Made by a program: the position numbers and the translations under genes. 64,000 nucleotides of DNA, from NCBI RefSeq assembly GCF_030272615.1, contig NC_081410.1, positions 290,655,957 through 290,719,956 on the forward strand, read 5' to 3'. This document shows positions 45,571-58,194 of this stretch, in pieces (the first letter of the stretch is position 1; each line of letters starts with the position of its first letter). The notes beneath the pieces are model-generated. The model was not told the DNA's origin. It did no database searches and worked only from the letters and a program-made list of their open reading frames with translations. This DNA is from Cryptomeria japonica. Lineage: Eukaryota; Streptophyta; Pinopsida; Cupressales; Cupressaceae.

Positions 45571-46772
45571 TATTGGCAACAACAATGAAGGAAAACTGAG
45601 AGGAGGTGAATCAGTTTTCACTGGATTAAACAATTTAAACACAAACTTAAATTTGATCAACTGCAACAATAGTAAAGATAAACACAATAACAACAACACA
45701 TAAAACACCAATATTTTGATATCAAAAACCTGGTTAAGGGAAAAACCAAGGTGAGAACCTACCCACAATAAGATGATACTCTGCAGTAGTATATGTAAAT
45801 ATTATAATGGGGAATGCGCATGCATTCAGGCACACTACCTAGAGCTCACTGCTCAAAATATACTGACCCAGAAGGCTACAACCCTCAGGGAAGGTTCACT
45901 ACCTTACAATAACATTCGAACTACAATCCAATTTAGATGAACTGAAAGAATAGCATCTCCAAATGCCTGATGATAGTTCTGGTTAAGATCATTTGTCTGC
46001 CCTACAACAATCTATGCTCAACACTTCACACCGAAAGATTAATTCACTTATTCACACATACACCAATCCCTAATAATACAGACACAACCACTAACACCCA
46101 CTAATCTACAAATTACATGAATATGACACCCATTTATACAAATCATCAACCTTGACTACAAGGTCGGCTCAACCCTTAACATCTAATTACAAAATTACAT
46201 CACACGATAGATAAATCAACCACCAAACCAATAAAATGCCATAGAAAATATAGCATAGACCCAAATCAAATCTTCAAACATGCAACACCAGTACAAATCT
46301 CACCAAGATCAACTGCAACATGCTACACCACCAAAAATATTGCATAACACGAAGAACATCACTGGACCCAAAAGATCTTAAATAATGTGTATAATGATCA
46401 ATACGAACCACCAAAAAAAATAGGACATGATTAAGAAACACCAACAAGCACATTAGAACCATCTGCAATAGCTGCACCAATACCACGTAATCAAATATCC
46501 ATCGATCATCACACTAATACTCAAGAATACCTAATAGCAGCAATTGGGACAAGACAGATAACTTGAGGAGCACCAAATCATGAACTATCTGAATTGAAGA
46601 TACACACAAACATCCCAAACACTCTCCCAAATATGCAACCAAGGATATAGTCATACTACAGCATAACAGATCAACTACCAACTTAACTCTCTACCATCAC
46701 CAAAATTCCAAAACACGAGAATATGTTGAGATCAATGACAACAACATATCCTAGTAGCATCAATATCCATTA
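45571..46772 (-). repeat. Element C 3' LTR
   Basis: Minus strand starts taatggatattgatgc (TGTTGGATATT in the 5' copy) and ends ttgttgccaata. Matches 52976-54179 along its length. Includes gtgggtaggttctcacc, tggtttttccc and gattcacctcctctc. Frames at 45427-45768 and 46274-46486 lie inside it. Confidence 0.88.
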
Positions 46773-46787
46773 ATCTCCCCCTTTGGC
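46773..46787 (-). promoter_or_regulatory. Polypurine tract of element C
   Basis: gccaaagggggagat on the minus strand immediately before the 3' LTR, identical to those of A and B. Confidence 0.85.
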
Positions 46788-46910
46788 ATTAATGGAAACA
46801 TATGAATGTGAAAAATAATCAATGCAAAGAAAGAAATCAACATCAGCACTCACCAATAATCTCCCCTTAAGATCATGCACACAAAGCTTCAAAGATAAGG
46901 CAATTTTTCA

Positions 46911-46942
46911 CATGCTTCTCTCCCTCTTTGGCAGCAATGCTA
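46911..46942 (-). promoter_or_regulatory. Upstream PPT-like motif of element C
   Basis: On the minus strand gcattgctgccaaagaggga followed by gagaag, 139 bases before the LTR. A further taaagggggagag lies at 46964-46985. Confidence 0.5.
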
Positions 46943-47222
46943 AAGACAAAATACAAATCATTATTCTCTCCCCCTTTACTATATAATCTCTCCTTGTTAG
47001 AATTAACTCACAAATTTGAAATATCTGATCCATACACTGACTATTCGAGCTAATTACCAGCACCAACTCATCAATATGGATAAGAAGATAAGACTATGAA
47101 GTCCACCAAATTGATGCATTTAAATGCATCTAGTTCTCATCAGGTGGGGTAGAGACCCCTAACTTGTCTCTCAAATATACAAATGTATTTGCAGGCAAAG
47201 GCTTAGTAAAGATATTTGCGAT

Positions 47223-47650
47223 CTAATCCTTTATAGATACATACTCCAAGTTGACTTCTTCATCACTTGCGTTCTCCCTCACGAAATGATACTTAATTGA
47301 TATATGCTTTGTTTTAGAGTGCAGTACTAGATTCTTGGAAATATTGATAGCACATGAATTATCATAATATATAGTAGTAGGCTCATCATACATAGCTCTA
47401 ATGTCCTTCACCATTTGCTTCATCCAAACCACATGAGTATAGTTGCTAGCTGCAGCAATGTATTTAGCTTCTGTATTAGATAGAGATATAGCATCTTGCT
47501 TCTTACTGGACCATGAAACCAACTTCTTTCCCAAAAGGAATGCTCCACTGGTAGTGATTTTCTAGTCATCAACATCACATTCCCAATCAGCATCAGTATA
47601 AGAACATAAAATGAAATTATCATTCTTAGGATACCACAAACCATAGTCAA
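47223..47650 (-). pseudogene. Copia C RNase H
   Basis: Starts in the RT frame with FILCSYTDADWECDVDD (first Asp) and, after a stop near 47562, continues GKKLVSWSSKKQDAISLSNT with EAKYIAAASNYTHVVWMKQM (catalytic Glu), TIYYDNSCAINISKN, LHSKTKHISIKYHFV and EVNLEYVSIKD. Ends in a stop at 47223, shortly before where A reads IADIFTKPLS (present as ANIFTKPLPA-like residues on the far side). Confidence 0.85.
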
Positions 47651-48971
47651 CTGTCCCCTTTAAGTATCTGGAAATCCTCTCCACAACACTAACATGACTT
47701 TCTTTAGGATCATCTTGGAATCTTGCACAAATACAAACAACATGCATAATATCTGGTCTAGTATGAATTAAGTATAACAATCCACCAACCATTGATCTAT
47801 ACAACGTGTGATTAACTTTTTGAGATTCATCATGCTTAGACAACTTGCATCTAGACACCATAGGAGTTCCAACAAGTTTAGAGTCATCTAACCCAAAAAA
47901 ATTCAACAATTCCTTCACATACTTAGACTGAGAAATGAAAATGCCTTTGTTAGTCTGAGTAATCTGCAATTCTACAAAGAATTGTATCTCACCTATCATA
48001 GGCATCTCAAACTCTTTTTGCATGTCATCAACAAACTTCATGCTCAAATCATCATCTCCTCCAGAAATAATGTCATCAACAAAGACTTAAACAATCAAAA
48101 TGTTGTCATTATCAACCTTAAAGTATAAATTACTATCAGCAGTACCTTTACAAAATCCCAACTTCACCAAGTACTTGTCCAATCTAGCATACCAGACTCT
48201 AGGGGCTTGTTTTAGTCCATACAATGTATTATTCAATTTGCATATCATGTCTCTTTCATCTGATAATGAAAACCCATCTGATTGCTCAATGTAGAATTCC
48301 TCTTCTAAATTATCATCCAAAAAGGCTGACTTAACATCCATCTGATATACCTTGAAATTCTTGTAAGTAGCATATGCAAGAAATAATCTAATAGCTTTAA
48401 TTCTAGCTATGGGAGAAAAGGTATCCTCATAGTCAATTCCTTCCATCTTAGAACATCCCTTACATACCAATCTTGCTTTGGTTCTAACCACTTCACCAGC
48501 TTCATTCATTTTATTCTTGAACACCCAATTAGTTCCAATCACATAATTATCTTTAGGTCGCATAACAAGCTCCCATGTGTTATTCTTCTCAATCTGATTC
48601 AACTCTTCTTCCATAGATTTTATCCAATTCTCATCTCTACATGCTTCTGTAACATCTTTAGGTTCAATCTTGGAAGTCAAAAATATATCTTTAACAACAA
48701 TCCTTCTCCTAGTCATCACACCAATAATCTTATTTTCTGAATGATTCAATTTCACATACCTCGAAGTCTTTTGATTGTTCTGATTTTTAGGTTTTTGAAC
48801 TTCTTCACCGGCAGTAGTAATATCCAGATTAACTGTCTCTACCAGATCATTCTGCTTCGGGACCTTAGTTTGCACAGGCTTTGAAATAACATCTTGATCA
48901 TCAATCTCATATCTATATGCTCTGATCTTCTTTCCATGACATTCATCAACCTTCACATTTTCACAATCCAC
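47562..48971 (-). pseudogene. Copia C reverse transcriptase (RVT_2)
   Basis: 48087-48971: WELVMRPKDNYVIGTNWVF, ARLVCKGCSKMEGIDYEDTF, VYQMDVKSAFLDDNLEEEFY (first Asp), LYGLKQAPRVWYARLDKYL, DNDNILIV, then a stop at the position just before the VDD catalytic motif (48087); the frame continues FVDDIISGGDDDLSMKF. 47562-48047 has FFGLDDSKLVGTPM and GGLLYLIHTRPDIM. Nearly intact, so C may be younger than the gypsy element. Confidence 0.88.
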
Positions 48972-49960
48972 TATCTCTTAAATCTCTTATTGTAACACCG
49001 ATAGGACTTTCTCTTAGTAAAATAACCCAAGAAGATTCTTTCATTATATCTTTCATCAAACTTCTCTATATCCTCATCTCTTTTGATAGAACATTTGCTT
49101 CCAAAAACTCTAAAATATATAACTGTAGGAACATGACCAAACCATAACTCATAAGGAGTCTTACCAAAATTACCTTTTATATGTACCCAGTTGAATATGT
49201 AAACAACAGTACTAACAACCTCTCTCCAAAAGGTATGTGCAACATTTCCTTCAATCAACATAGTCCTAGCAGCATCCAAAATAGTTTTGCTCTTTATTTC
49301 AACAACTCCATTCTATTGAGGGGTTATAGGAGCAGATAACTATCTTCTAATTCCATTCTTCTCACAAAATTAATCAAACTCATCGGATGTGAATTCTCCC
49401 CCTCTATCAAATATTAGACACTTCAACTTCAACCCTATCTCAGTCTCCACCTTAGCTTTGAATATCTTGAATATCTCTATTGCTTCTGATTTCTCCCTTA
49501 GAAAAGTAACCCACTTCATTCTAGAATAGTCATCAATCAACAACATGAAATATATGTCACCCTGCATGCTTCTCACTCTTGTAGGACCACACAAGTCAAT
49601 ATGCACAAGATCTAATAAACCATTAGATAAATACAACTTACTTTTGAATGAGGTTCTTGTTTGCTTTCCCAATTGGCATTCTTTAAATATCGGACTAGAA
49701 GGTTTTACAAATTCAGGTAAATCTCAAATAGCTCAAGTAGAACATATCCTTATCATGCAGATAAAATTAACATGACATGTCCTTCTATGCCACAACCAAC
49801 TTTCATCTATCTGTGCAATCAAACAACTTTTCCCATCGGCATTTAAGTGAAAGATATTACCTTTATTCTTAGTCCCTGATGCAATCTCTATACCAAAGAC
49901 ATAGAATCTTGCATTTACCATTCTTGAATTACAAATCATATCCCTTATCAACCATCTATC
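48971..49960 (-). pseudogene. Copia C integrase
   Basis: 49733-49963: DESWLWHRRTCHVNFICMIR (finger His residues), then FKECQLGKQ. Core at 49370-49672: LVHIDLCGPTRV (first Asp), LLIDDYSRMKWVTFLREK, CLIFDRGGEFTSDEFD (second Asp). The stop TAG at 49313-49315 replaces the second Gln of TPQQNG, the same codon as in A. 48971-49279: AARTMLIEGNVAHTFWREVV, KTPYELWFGHVPTV. Confidence 0.85.
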
Positions 49961-50358
49961 CAAAACTCAAAGGATTATGCTTCAAACCTTTAACATATAA
50001 GACATCATCAGTACTATACTTACCATCAAAATAAATAGAACCTGTGCCACGAATCACACAAGATTTATCATCTCCAAATCTCACTATATCACCATCATAC
50101 CTCTCCATATTCACAAATTTTCTTTTATCACCTGTCATATGATGTGAACAACCGCTATCAATTACCCATTCATCTTTCTCTTCAATCTTAGTAGCCAAAG
50201 TTTTCTCCTCAATAATGCAGCTTGTAGAATTCACTGGTACCGGATCATCTTCCTTGATAGCAATAAATACAAATTCATCTTCTGAATTCCCATTCTCAGA
50301 TTCTTCATCTGTCACACCTTCATCAACAGCATAATAACATCTTTCTGATATTTGTACT
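49956..50358 (-). pseudogene. Copia C protease
   Basis: CYYAVDEGVTDEESENGNSE, acidic linker, then EWVIDSGCSHHMTGDKRKF with the catalytic DSG intact, VRFGDDKSCVIRGTGSI and LKHNPLSFG. It starts immediately after solo LTR D; a one-base shift separates it from the gag frame. Confidence 0.85.
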
Positions 50359-51954
50359 TGTAGAACACAAGATATCACTAAGAGGGGGGTGAATCAGTGA
50401 TTATAAATAATTTTAAACAATGTGTGTAACCGGTAGGATAATGAAGACACTAACAAGAAACCACACACAAGAGCTCATCACATAACACCAGATATACAAG
50501 GAAAAGCCAATGTGGGAAAAACCTCTTTGAGAAATGTTGTTGACAATCTACTGCTCCAATCCAGCCTCACAATGAAATAATAGTTTTACAATATTTTAGG
50601 GCACCAACCCAAGGAGCACCAAACCCCTAACAATTTATGGGCACCTATCCAAAAGAGCACCAACCCTTGATCTATTCTGAGCACCAACTCAACGAGAACC
50701 AACCCCTACACTGAGAACCCACTCAATGAAATACAATGAGATATAAAATCAATATAGTGATAAGCACCTTGTTACAAATGAGTTTTGCAACTTTTGCAAA
50801 CTATTCACTCTGTCGGTTGAACTATTTTCTACGGCACTGCTTCTTCTTTACCAGATCTCATCTCTCTCTATCTGAACCCTCATAAAATCATCTTCTATCT
50901 AACCGGATCTCCTCTCACACTCTCTCTACTCTCCTTCACTCTCAGCAACTACCTTACCAGTTTGATAGATTATTATGCTCTATAACAGCTTACTAGTTAC
51001 CTTAAACCTTGCCAGTTAAACCCTTCTTGCCGGTTCTTATTCTAACACTCCATCACTTCAATCTTTTTCTATAAATGCTCAGACTGATTAGCTCTCATTT
51101 AGCATGATCACACCTTTTCATCACTCATCCATCATCAAATTGCTTAAGTCTTTGATCTGCATATTTATACACATGCTTTCCCGCCAAGAATAAAGTTCAA
51201 GCTTTATGCGCCTAGGGTTTTCTTCACTAACTTAGTCAGTATTAAATTAAATTAGATCTTATTTCTTAGATTGACAACATACAACAAATCAAACATCAGC
51301 ACCATTTTTTATCCTTCCAACACACATTTACTATATTTAGCAAATTGGATCCTGTTCATTGGGTTTGATTTTGTCAATCACAATAAATGATCTAGTTGTT
51401 TCCTTCTCTAGACCAACAAGAAAATCAGATGTCCTACTTTGATCATAATACCAAAAAAAAAATCTCTACATTTCGATCTGCTTTGAGCTGTAATCCTCTA
51501 GAATTGATCTGTGATTTCCACAGTTTTTATTTAATACCAACCTAGTCGGCATCTAGCTTGTCGATGCACTATTCACCTAACATTGTATGTTCGCCACCTG
51601 GAGTCCACATGACATCTCTGTCAGCATCCAACTCACTTGACTATGTCAGTTCAAACTTGGTCACCGACCAAACATACTACCGGTATACACTAATCGATTA
51701 ACCTTCATATCATGCACTTCTCTGTTCTATCAGTTAGGACATGTTATCATTTATCAGTGACAATCCTCAACCATTTTTCCAAAGTGGCAAACTCTTCACA
51801 TCCTTTCATCTTCTTATTTGGGTCCTTCAATTTGTCTATTTTCTTAGTTACCGATTGATATACTTACTGGTTGACATCAACATGCCAACAATCTACAAAA
51901 CTCCTACTTGTATACCAGTAACATCAACTTGCATACCGGTACACAATGCCAATA
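50359..51954 (-). mobile_element. Solo LTR of a copia-type family (D) in copia C gag
   Basis: Minus strand starts tattggcattgtgtacc and ends tatcttgtgttctaca. Flanked by the perfect 5-bp duplication gtact (50354-50358 and 51955-51959). Contains aggtttttcccacattgg and gattcacccccctctt near its end, as in the other LTRs. No coding region. Frames such as 51741-52022 run through it and are spurious. Confidence 0.85.
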
Positions 51955-51959
51955 GTACT

Positions 51960-52930
51960 TCTGGTTTGCCTTATAGGGCTTATCATACTTTTCATTCTTC
52001 TCATATCTATCATTCTTATTAGATCTATCATGCCTTTCAAATTTACCATTCTTATCATACCTTTCAGGACACCTAGAAGCAAAATATCCTATCTTATTAC
52101 AAGAAAAACATTTCAAGGGTAAATTCCCATCATACTTACCAACTCCCTTAGGCAATCTCTGAGCAATAAGTGCTTCAAGCTCATCCAACTCTCTTCTTTG
52201 TTCTTCCATCTCTCTCATTTCTCTTTCATATCTAGAAACCCTAGATGAACTCTCCTGGATCATACTTCTGCTTCCCGGATACAAAGGCTTTAAATGCAAT
52301 CTCAAATTTACCATGTGACTCTCTAAATTCACTCAACTCAAATGCAGTAAGCTTACCGACTAGCATATATCTTGTCACAGTAGTCACATTCTGGATCTCA
52401 TCAATAGTAGCAACTTTAGATTTGTAAGCAGGAGGCAGATATCTCAACACTTTAGCAATAATCTCATCTTCTTCAAGAGTTCCACCGGCACATCTAATGT
52501 TCATAAAAAGTTCATTTACCTTAGCCATAAAGGATGGTATGTTCTCATCTTCTCCCATCTTCAATATCTCATAATTTCCTTTCAAACTCTATAGCTTAGC
52601 AACTTTGACATGTTTATCTCCTTCATACAAGGTCTCTAACTTTTCCCAAATCTCATGTGTAGTCTACAAACCCATCACATTAGTCATCTCTGAATAGATC
52701 AAGGCACTCAGCAATGCTTCCTTATCTCTTATGTTATATTCAACATCCTTGATCTCATATGCAGTAACTGGACCATTCTAAGGAACATTGTAGGTATTCT
52801 TTGTAATCTTCCAATAATCATCTCCAAGACACTTTAAATGACACTCCATCTAGTCCTTCCATACAGTGTAATTGTTTCCATCAAATCTTAGACTCTTTCT
52901 TTAACACATAGGTTTCCATCCCAGATCTCC
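51960..52930 (-). pseudogene. Copia C gag
   Basis: From about 52930: RFDGNNYTVWKD, DKEALLSALIYSEMTNVMG, HEIWEKLETLYEGDKHVKVA, then 52241-52585 intact: GNYEILKMGEDENIPSFMAK, KVLRYLPPAYKSKVATI and TRYMLVGKLTAFELSEF. After a frameshift a Glu/Arg-rich helix (YEREMREMEEQRRELDELEA) leads to the knuckle CFSCNKIGYFASRC, whose His is Tyr (CAT to TAT). Ends NQKY at solo LTR D. Confidence 0.85.
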
Positions 52931-52961
52931 TCAAGTGGTTAAGCTTCTTTTAAAGGATCTA

Positions 52962-52973
52962 TCTCTGATACCA
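52962..52973 (-). promoter_or_regulatory. Primer-binding site of element C
   Basis: Minus strand tggtatcagaga directly after the 5' LTR, tRNA-Met type. Confidence 0.8.
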
Positions 52974-52975
52974 AT

Positions 52976-54179
52976 TGTTGGAAACAACAATAAAGGAAAA
53001 CTGAGAGAGGGGAGGTGAATCAGTTTTCACCAAATCAAACAATTTAAACACAAACTCAGATCTGATCAACTACAACAAGAGTAAAGATGAATACAATAAC
53101 AACACACATAACACCAATATTTTGATGTAGAAAACTTGGTTAAGGGAAAAACCATGGTGGGAACCTACCCATAATAAGATGATACTTTGCAGTAGTGTGT
53201 GTAAGTATTGCAATGGGTAATGCACATGCATTCAGGAACATTACCTAGAGCTCACTGCTCAAAATATAATGACCCGAAAGGCTACAACCCTTAGGGAAGG
53301 TTCACTACCTTACAATAACATTCGAACTACAATTTAGTTTAGATGAACTGAAAGAATAGCATCTCCAAATGCCTAATGAAAGTTTTGGTTAAGCTCATTT
53401 GTCTTCCCTGCAATAATATCTTCTCAACACTTCACACCAAAAGATGAATTCTCTTATTCGCATATACACCACTCTCTGATAATGTAGACACAACCACTAA
53501 CACCCACCAATCTACAAATTACATGAATATGACACCCATTTATACAAATCATCGACCTTGACTACAAGGTCAACTCAACCCTTAACATCTAATTAAAAAA
53601 ATTACATCAAATGATAAAAAAATCAGTCATTGGACCAATACAATGTCATAGACAACATAGCATGGACCCAAATCAAATCCTCTAACACACAACACCACTA
53701 AAAATCTCGCCAAGATCAACCGCAACACACTACACCACCAAAAATATTGCATAACATGAAGAAGATCACCGGACCCATAAGATCTTCAATAACGCACACA
53801 ATGATCAATATGGACCACCAAAACAAATAGGACATGATTAGGAAACACCAAAAAGAATGTTAGAACCATCTATAATAGTTGCACCAACACCACTTAATCA
53901 AATCTCCATTGATCATCACACTGATACTCAAGAACACCTAACAACAACAACTGGCACAAGATAGATAACTTGCAGATCACCAAATTATGAACCATCTAAA
54001 TTGAAGATACACACAAACATCCCAAACACTCTCTCAAATCCACAACCAAGGATATAGTCATACTAGAGCACAATGGATAAACTACCAACTTAACTCTCTA
54101 CAATCACCAGAATTCCAAAACATAAGAATATGTTGACATCAATGACAACAACATATCCTAGCAGCAGCAATATCCAACA
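52976..54179 (-). repeat. Element C 5' LTR
   Basis: Minus strand starts tgttggatattgctgctgc and ends ttgtttccaaca. Matches 45571-46772. Confidence 0.9.
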
Positions 54180-54184
54180 TGAGC

Positions 54185-56780
54185 ATAGTGATACCGAAGG
54201 AGATGAAGAGGAGGAATAGGTTCTTGAGCTACAGGAAGTTAAAGAATAAAGAATCATGGTAGAACCTGGTGTTACTCTTGGCTTTGAGGAAGAATTCCCT
54301 ACAATCTATCGGTCGCACACTCCAGCCCTGAAAAGGAAGTCTTAGGATACATAGCCTTCATAGAGAACATCAAAAATTGGCAACTTGCTACCAGAGAAGA
54401 GATAGAAGGTGAACGATCCACAAGGAGAAACCTCAGAGAAAACAATAGAATCAAATATGGCTCCAACCATGAATAAGGATTACGTATGTTTTACTCCCCC
54501 TCTTTTTTCCACTTGATCAATAGTTAGCCCACCAATTTCATCCCCTCCCATATATCAGATGGACAATGTCCCTCTGATGTAGACACCTACCCCTACTCAG
54601 ATTCATGCTTTCATAATAGCCTCTTCTCAAATATCTACACCGCTCCTTGCAATGGGCATATCTTTTATGCCCTTGAGGACTACCCCATCTTTTTTCCTTC
54701 TAATTTCCTCTCCTGCCTTTACGATTGTCAATTTTCCTATGGCATCTCCCCTTAAACTCCAATTTAGTCTAACATACTCTATATCCCAAAAGAGCCCGGT
54801 TCCACCCTCCATATTTTCAAGACAAATGCAAAGCATCCCTCCTTTCTCTCCATCAATATTGAATTTGTTAGGACAGGCTCAGTCTGAGTCTATTATTGTC
54901 TCCATTCCTTTCTCTTTGCCTCTTGGATATCCCATTGCCGCTGAATATATTTCATCTTCGGCTGAATTCAGAGATCAGGAAAATGATACCAAAATAGCTC
55001 GACCAAAGTATGCACAAAAGAGAAGGGATCAAGATGATGTCAAACTAGTGGAGCCATGTATCGAGACTATCTATGATGAAGCACACCAGGCCATCATATT
55101 TTCTACCAAGATGCCTAGCATAATAAAGTTGGAGGGTCAAATGTGACCTAAGGATATACGGTTCATGTTGTGGGAATAAATTTGAGCAAAACCCAAGTTC
55201 AAGATAAGGTGGAGCTGATGGAAGAAACATAGAGGGTAGTAATGACAAATTTTTGACAAGCCTCCCACCATCTACAAAAGAGAGAGGCAGAGTTAAAGAA
55301 TGTGAAAAGCACAATTTAACTTCTGAGGACGATGGAGAAACCAAAAGACTTAGAGGTCACTCGAATGACTAAAGAGTTGCAGGAAATGACTCTTGCTTTA
55401 TCTCAACAAAGTTGGGAAGAGAAAGCCAAGTTATAGGAGCATCTCAATAACCTGATGGCCCAGCTCCAGAGCACTCAGCGGGAGAGAGAGGACTTTCCCA
55501 AAGAGCTACAAAGTAAAAATCAAGAAATTATCTAGCTAAAGGCAAGTCTCACAGACATAACCCACGTTCAAAATTAACTTCACAGTATAATCATTGAGAG
55601 AGACTTTTTCAAAGTGGAATTGAGTAAACATTAGGTGTTACTGGTAGAGGAAAAGCATGCAAAGAAAGCTTTGGATGACCAACTACGTGACAGACTAACT
55701 GAGCTCTCTCAAGCCCATAAAGAACATTATGTTTCTTCAGCTGTGCAAGTTTAGTTGTAGAAAGATTTGATCTATAAGAAAACATAGTTTGACAAGGAGC
55801 TTCATGATACTAAAGTTGCATGTGAAAAAGAGAAAGAAGCCAAAGTGGTAATTGAAAAAACCCTTCAGGAAAAAAAATTGAGCTGCAATAGAAAAAGTTT
55901 GATCTAGAGAGGAGGATTGGAAGTTTAATTGTCAAAACAGGGTTGAAAGATGCTCAAATTAACCTACTTCAAGCATCAAGTGTGACATATACCATGGGTT
56001 GGTTTTATTTTCATTCTCCAACAGTTGCACTTCTCATATTGGGAAAGGATTAAAGTTGTTGCCACATCTCTCTAGTCGGCATTACAATTCATTGTGGATG
56101 CCCAACGATTAAGTTCAGAGGTGGAGGTTGCAGTTGAATAAATCTTGTAGGACATTGCATCCAATGTGTTGGAATACATGATGTTGATTGAGAAGTTGTA
56201 TATAGCATCATATGGTACTCTTACTTCAGCAGGCATGGAGAATCATAGGAATGCAGCCCAAAAAGATAAAAAGTTTATTAATTACCATAGGGCAGCAAAT
56301 TATGTCAAAGATTGTTGAGGCATATTGATGGTCACTACCTCCTAGCCTAAGAGGCAATTTCAATATTTTATGGAGATTGGTCTCCCATCTACTTTTCTTG
56401 CAAATGATTCAACAACAACATAAGAGAAAATGATGCAGCTCCTAGAGTAGTGCTAACAATACCAGTTGTACCTACAAACACTCAAAGATGTGTGTAATGT
56501 TGTAAACATTAAAAATGTTATACATCTGTTGGCACAACTCAATTTTTCTTTTGAGAAAGCATTTGAGCTATTGGGAAATTTTCCCTTTAGGGAAATGTTT
56601 CAGCTAGATCAGTTATATGTATTTTTGCATGAACAAGTACACCCTTCCACTAAGGATTGGGCTCCTCTACAAAACGTATCTCTTAGCTTCAAATTGCCCT
56701 GCAGATTTGGGAGCTAGTCCACGAGACAAATTTCAAGGGCTCTTAATTTGTTGGCAGATCATCCTGATGAGTAGCAAAAA
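54185..56780 (+). pseudogene. ORF X, C-terminal part with coiled coil
   Basis: Acidic start (HSDTEGDEEEE), GVTLGFEEEFPTIYRSHTPA, a Ser/Pro/Ile-rich part (54652-55146 intact: MGISFMPLRTTPSFFLL), EFRDQENDTKIARPKYAQKR, CIETIYDEAHQAIIFSTKMP. From 55300 to 55900 a heptad-rich segment (KELQEMTLALSQQSWEEKAK, LQSTQREREDFPKELQSKNQ, DQLRDRLTELSQAHKEHYV) is a likely coiled coil. Ends MYLQTLKDVCNVVNIKN, AQLNFSFEKAFELLGN and CRFGS at 56716. Many stops. Function unknown; the globular, low-complexity, coiled-coil plan is like element B ORF2 and LINE ORF3. Confidence 0.5.
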
Positions 56781-56782
56781 AT

Positions 56783-57005
56783 TGTGAATTAATCTCCAGT
56801 TCCCCGCTAGTCTCTTTATTGTTTTATGAAGCCCCTTATTTTTGTTCATTTGTTATCCTTCTCTTGTACCGCCATGCATCAAGCGAGCAGGATTTTAGAG
56901 ATTCATTTCTTATTGCTTGTGTTGAGCTCCACTACACTGCCATGTACATCTCAGTGGCATTTTTGGTTTTGTCCTCTAGGGGCTTACTTGTTTTATGCCC
57001 AAACT
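56783..57005 (+). repeat. Copy of the gypsy LTR start (pairs with 10262-10483)
   Basis: tgtgaattaatctccag matches tgtgaatgaagctctag; both continue ttccn...tctctttattgtttta, ccccttatttttgtt, ttctcttgtacc, catgcatcaag, gagctccnctac and tttttggtttt. Similarity ends near 57000. Probably the 5' part of a 3' LTR of the gypsy element, cut short here. The two overlapping frames 56819-57068 are not genes. Confidence 0.6.
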
Positions 57006-57730
57006 TCTGGGCAAAAACACAACAACAAATTTTATTTTACTTTTTTATTTAAAACACTTAATTACTAGAGACCTACATTTAATTAGATGTCACAACTTAA
57101 TAAGATGCACTAAAAGGAAACCTATTAGACATTAAGAATGGGTTCCTAAAGTGAGTGATGCAATATAATTTAACTAGAAGACTTAGGTCTTATCTCTAAC
57201 TCCTAAGCAATCAAATTAGATTTTATTTTACGTAATAATTACAATAATCACCATTACTTAAACTGCTTCATTTAACCCTATAAAGTCGTGACAACTTTCT
57301 TAAATAATTGATTCGCTCGATTAAATTACTTCAATTTTAATTACATTATGAATTATCATTAATCCCATACAATTTTAAATAACTCCAAGGTTCTTTAAAT
57401 TAACATTAATATAAATTAATTGTATTAATATTAATTACTTAAATAAGCAAATGAATACAAAGTTTCCAAATCATCATTACATTAACTAATCTATTAAATT
57501 AATATTTAATACCAATTCGTTGTTTCAATGTTTGTTAAAAAGCAAATAAAAGCAAAATACCATACATCAATTATTTAGCTAAATCATAAATAAAGTTGCC
57601 TAGAAGTTAAATCTTCCCTTAGATGAGCATTAATAATTAAATCAACCCCTTGGAAATATTAATTAGTCATATCCAATTAAATCACCCCCTTAGGGGATTA
57701 AATAATCATTATAATTGAAATACCCATTAA

Positions 57731-57826
57731 TAAATATAACTTCAATTATACTATATATATATATATATATATATTTGCATATATATATGTGATTATCTAC
57801 ATAAGAAAATATAACTTCAATTATAC
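57731..57826. repeat. Direct duplication flanking a (TA)n microsatellite
   Basis: The 20 bases at 57731-57750 recur at 57807-57826, 76 bases apart, with (TA)n between them. Looks like slippage or a short duplication. Confidence 0.75.
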
Positions 57827-58194
57827 TCTTGTAAAAATCAATTATCCTAGAATATAAAATAAAAACCCCTCTACATTAAAAATCTTACATTATTTAAAAT
57901 GAGGACTTTCCCCATTCACTTTAATTCAAATTTTAAAACTTCTCATAATATAATATTGTTTTATTCATTTAACCCTATTTAGGGTTTTCTCTCTTTTCCA
58001 AACATATCCAACATTACTCTTACCTTATTTTCCTAGTTTCATAACCCTAACCCGAAATTGGGTTAGAGTTGTCTTTTATTTTACTTTATTTATTTATTTT
58101 TGTCTCTATTGTAGGGTTTTCGGCCATGGGAGAGGGATGATGAAGGCCACAAAACGTCGGCCAAAGGGGAAACAAGACGGTGGCTTAGCAGTTC

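Larger units (their letters stand above)
45571..54179 (-). mobile_element. Element C: Ty1-copia retrotransposon on the minus strand
   Basis: LTRs 52976-54179 (5') and 45571-46772 (3'), primer site 52962-52973, GAG-PR-INT-RT-RH in copia order. Flanks tgatc (45566-45570) and tgagc (54180-54184) match at 4 of 5. Inserted in ORF X. Its gag holds solo LTR D (50359-51954). Closely related to element A in protein motifs but with a distinct LTR. Confidence 0.92.

Noticed and set aside
54627-54836. 69-residue minus-strand frame opposite ORF X
   Set aside because: The plus-strand frame 54652-55146 continues ORF X and explains the sequence better.
58010-58080. Telomere-like ccctaaccc near a gggttag
   Set aside because: Only single imperfect units; not an array.
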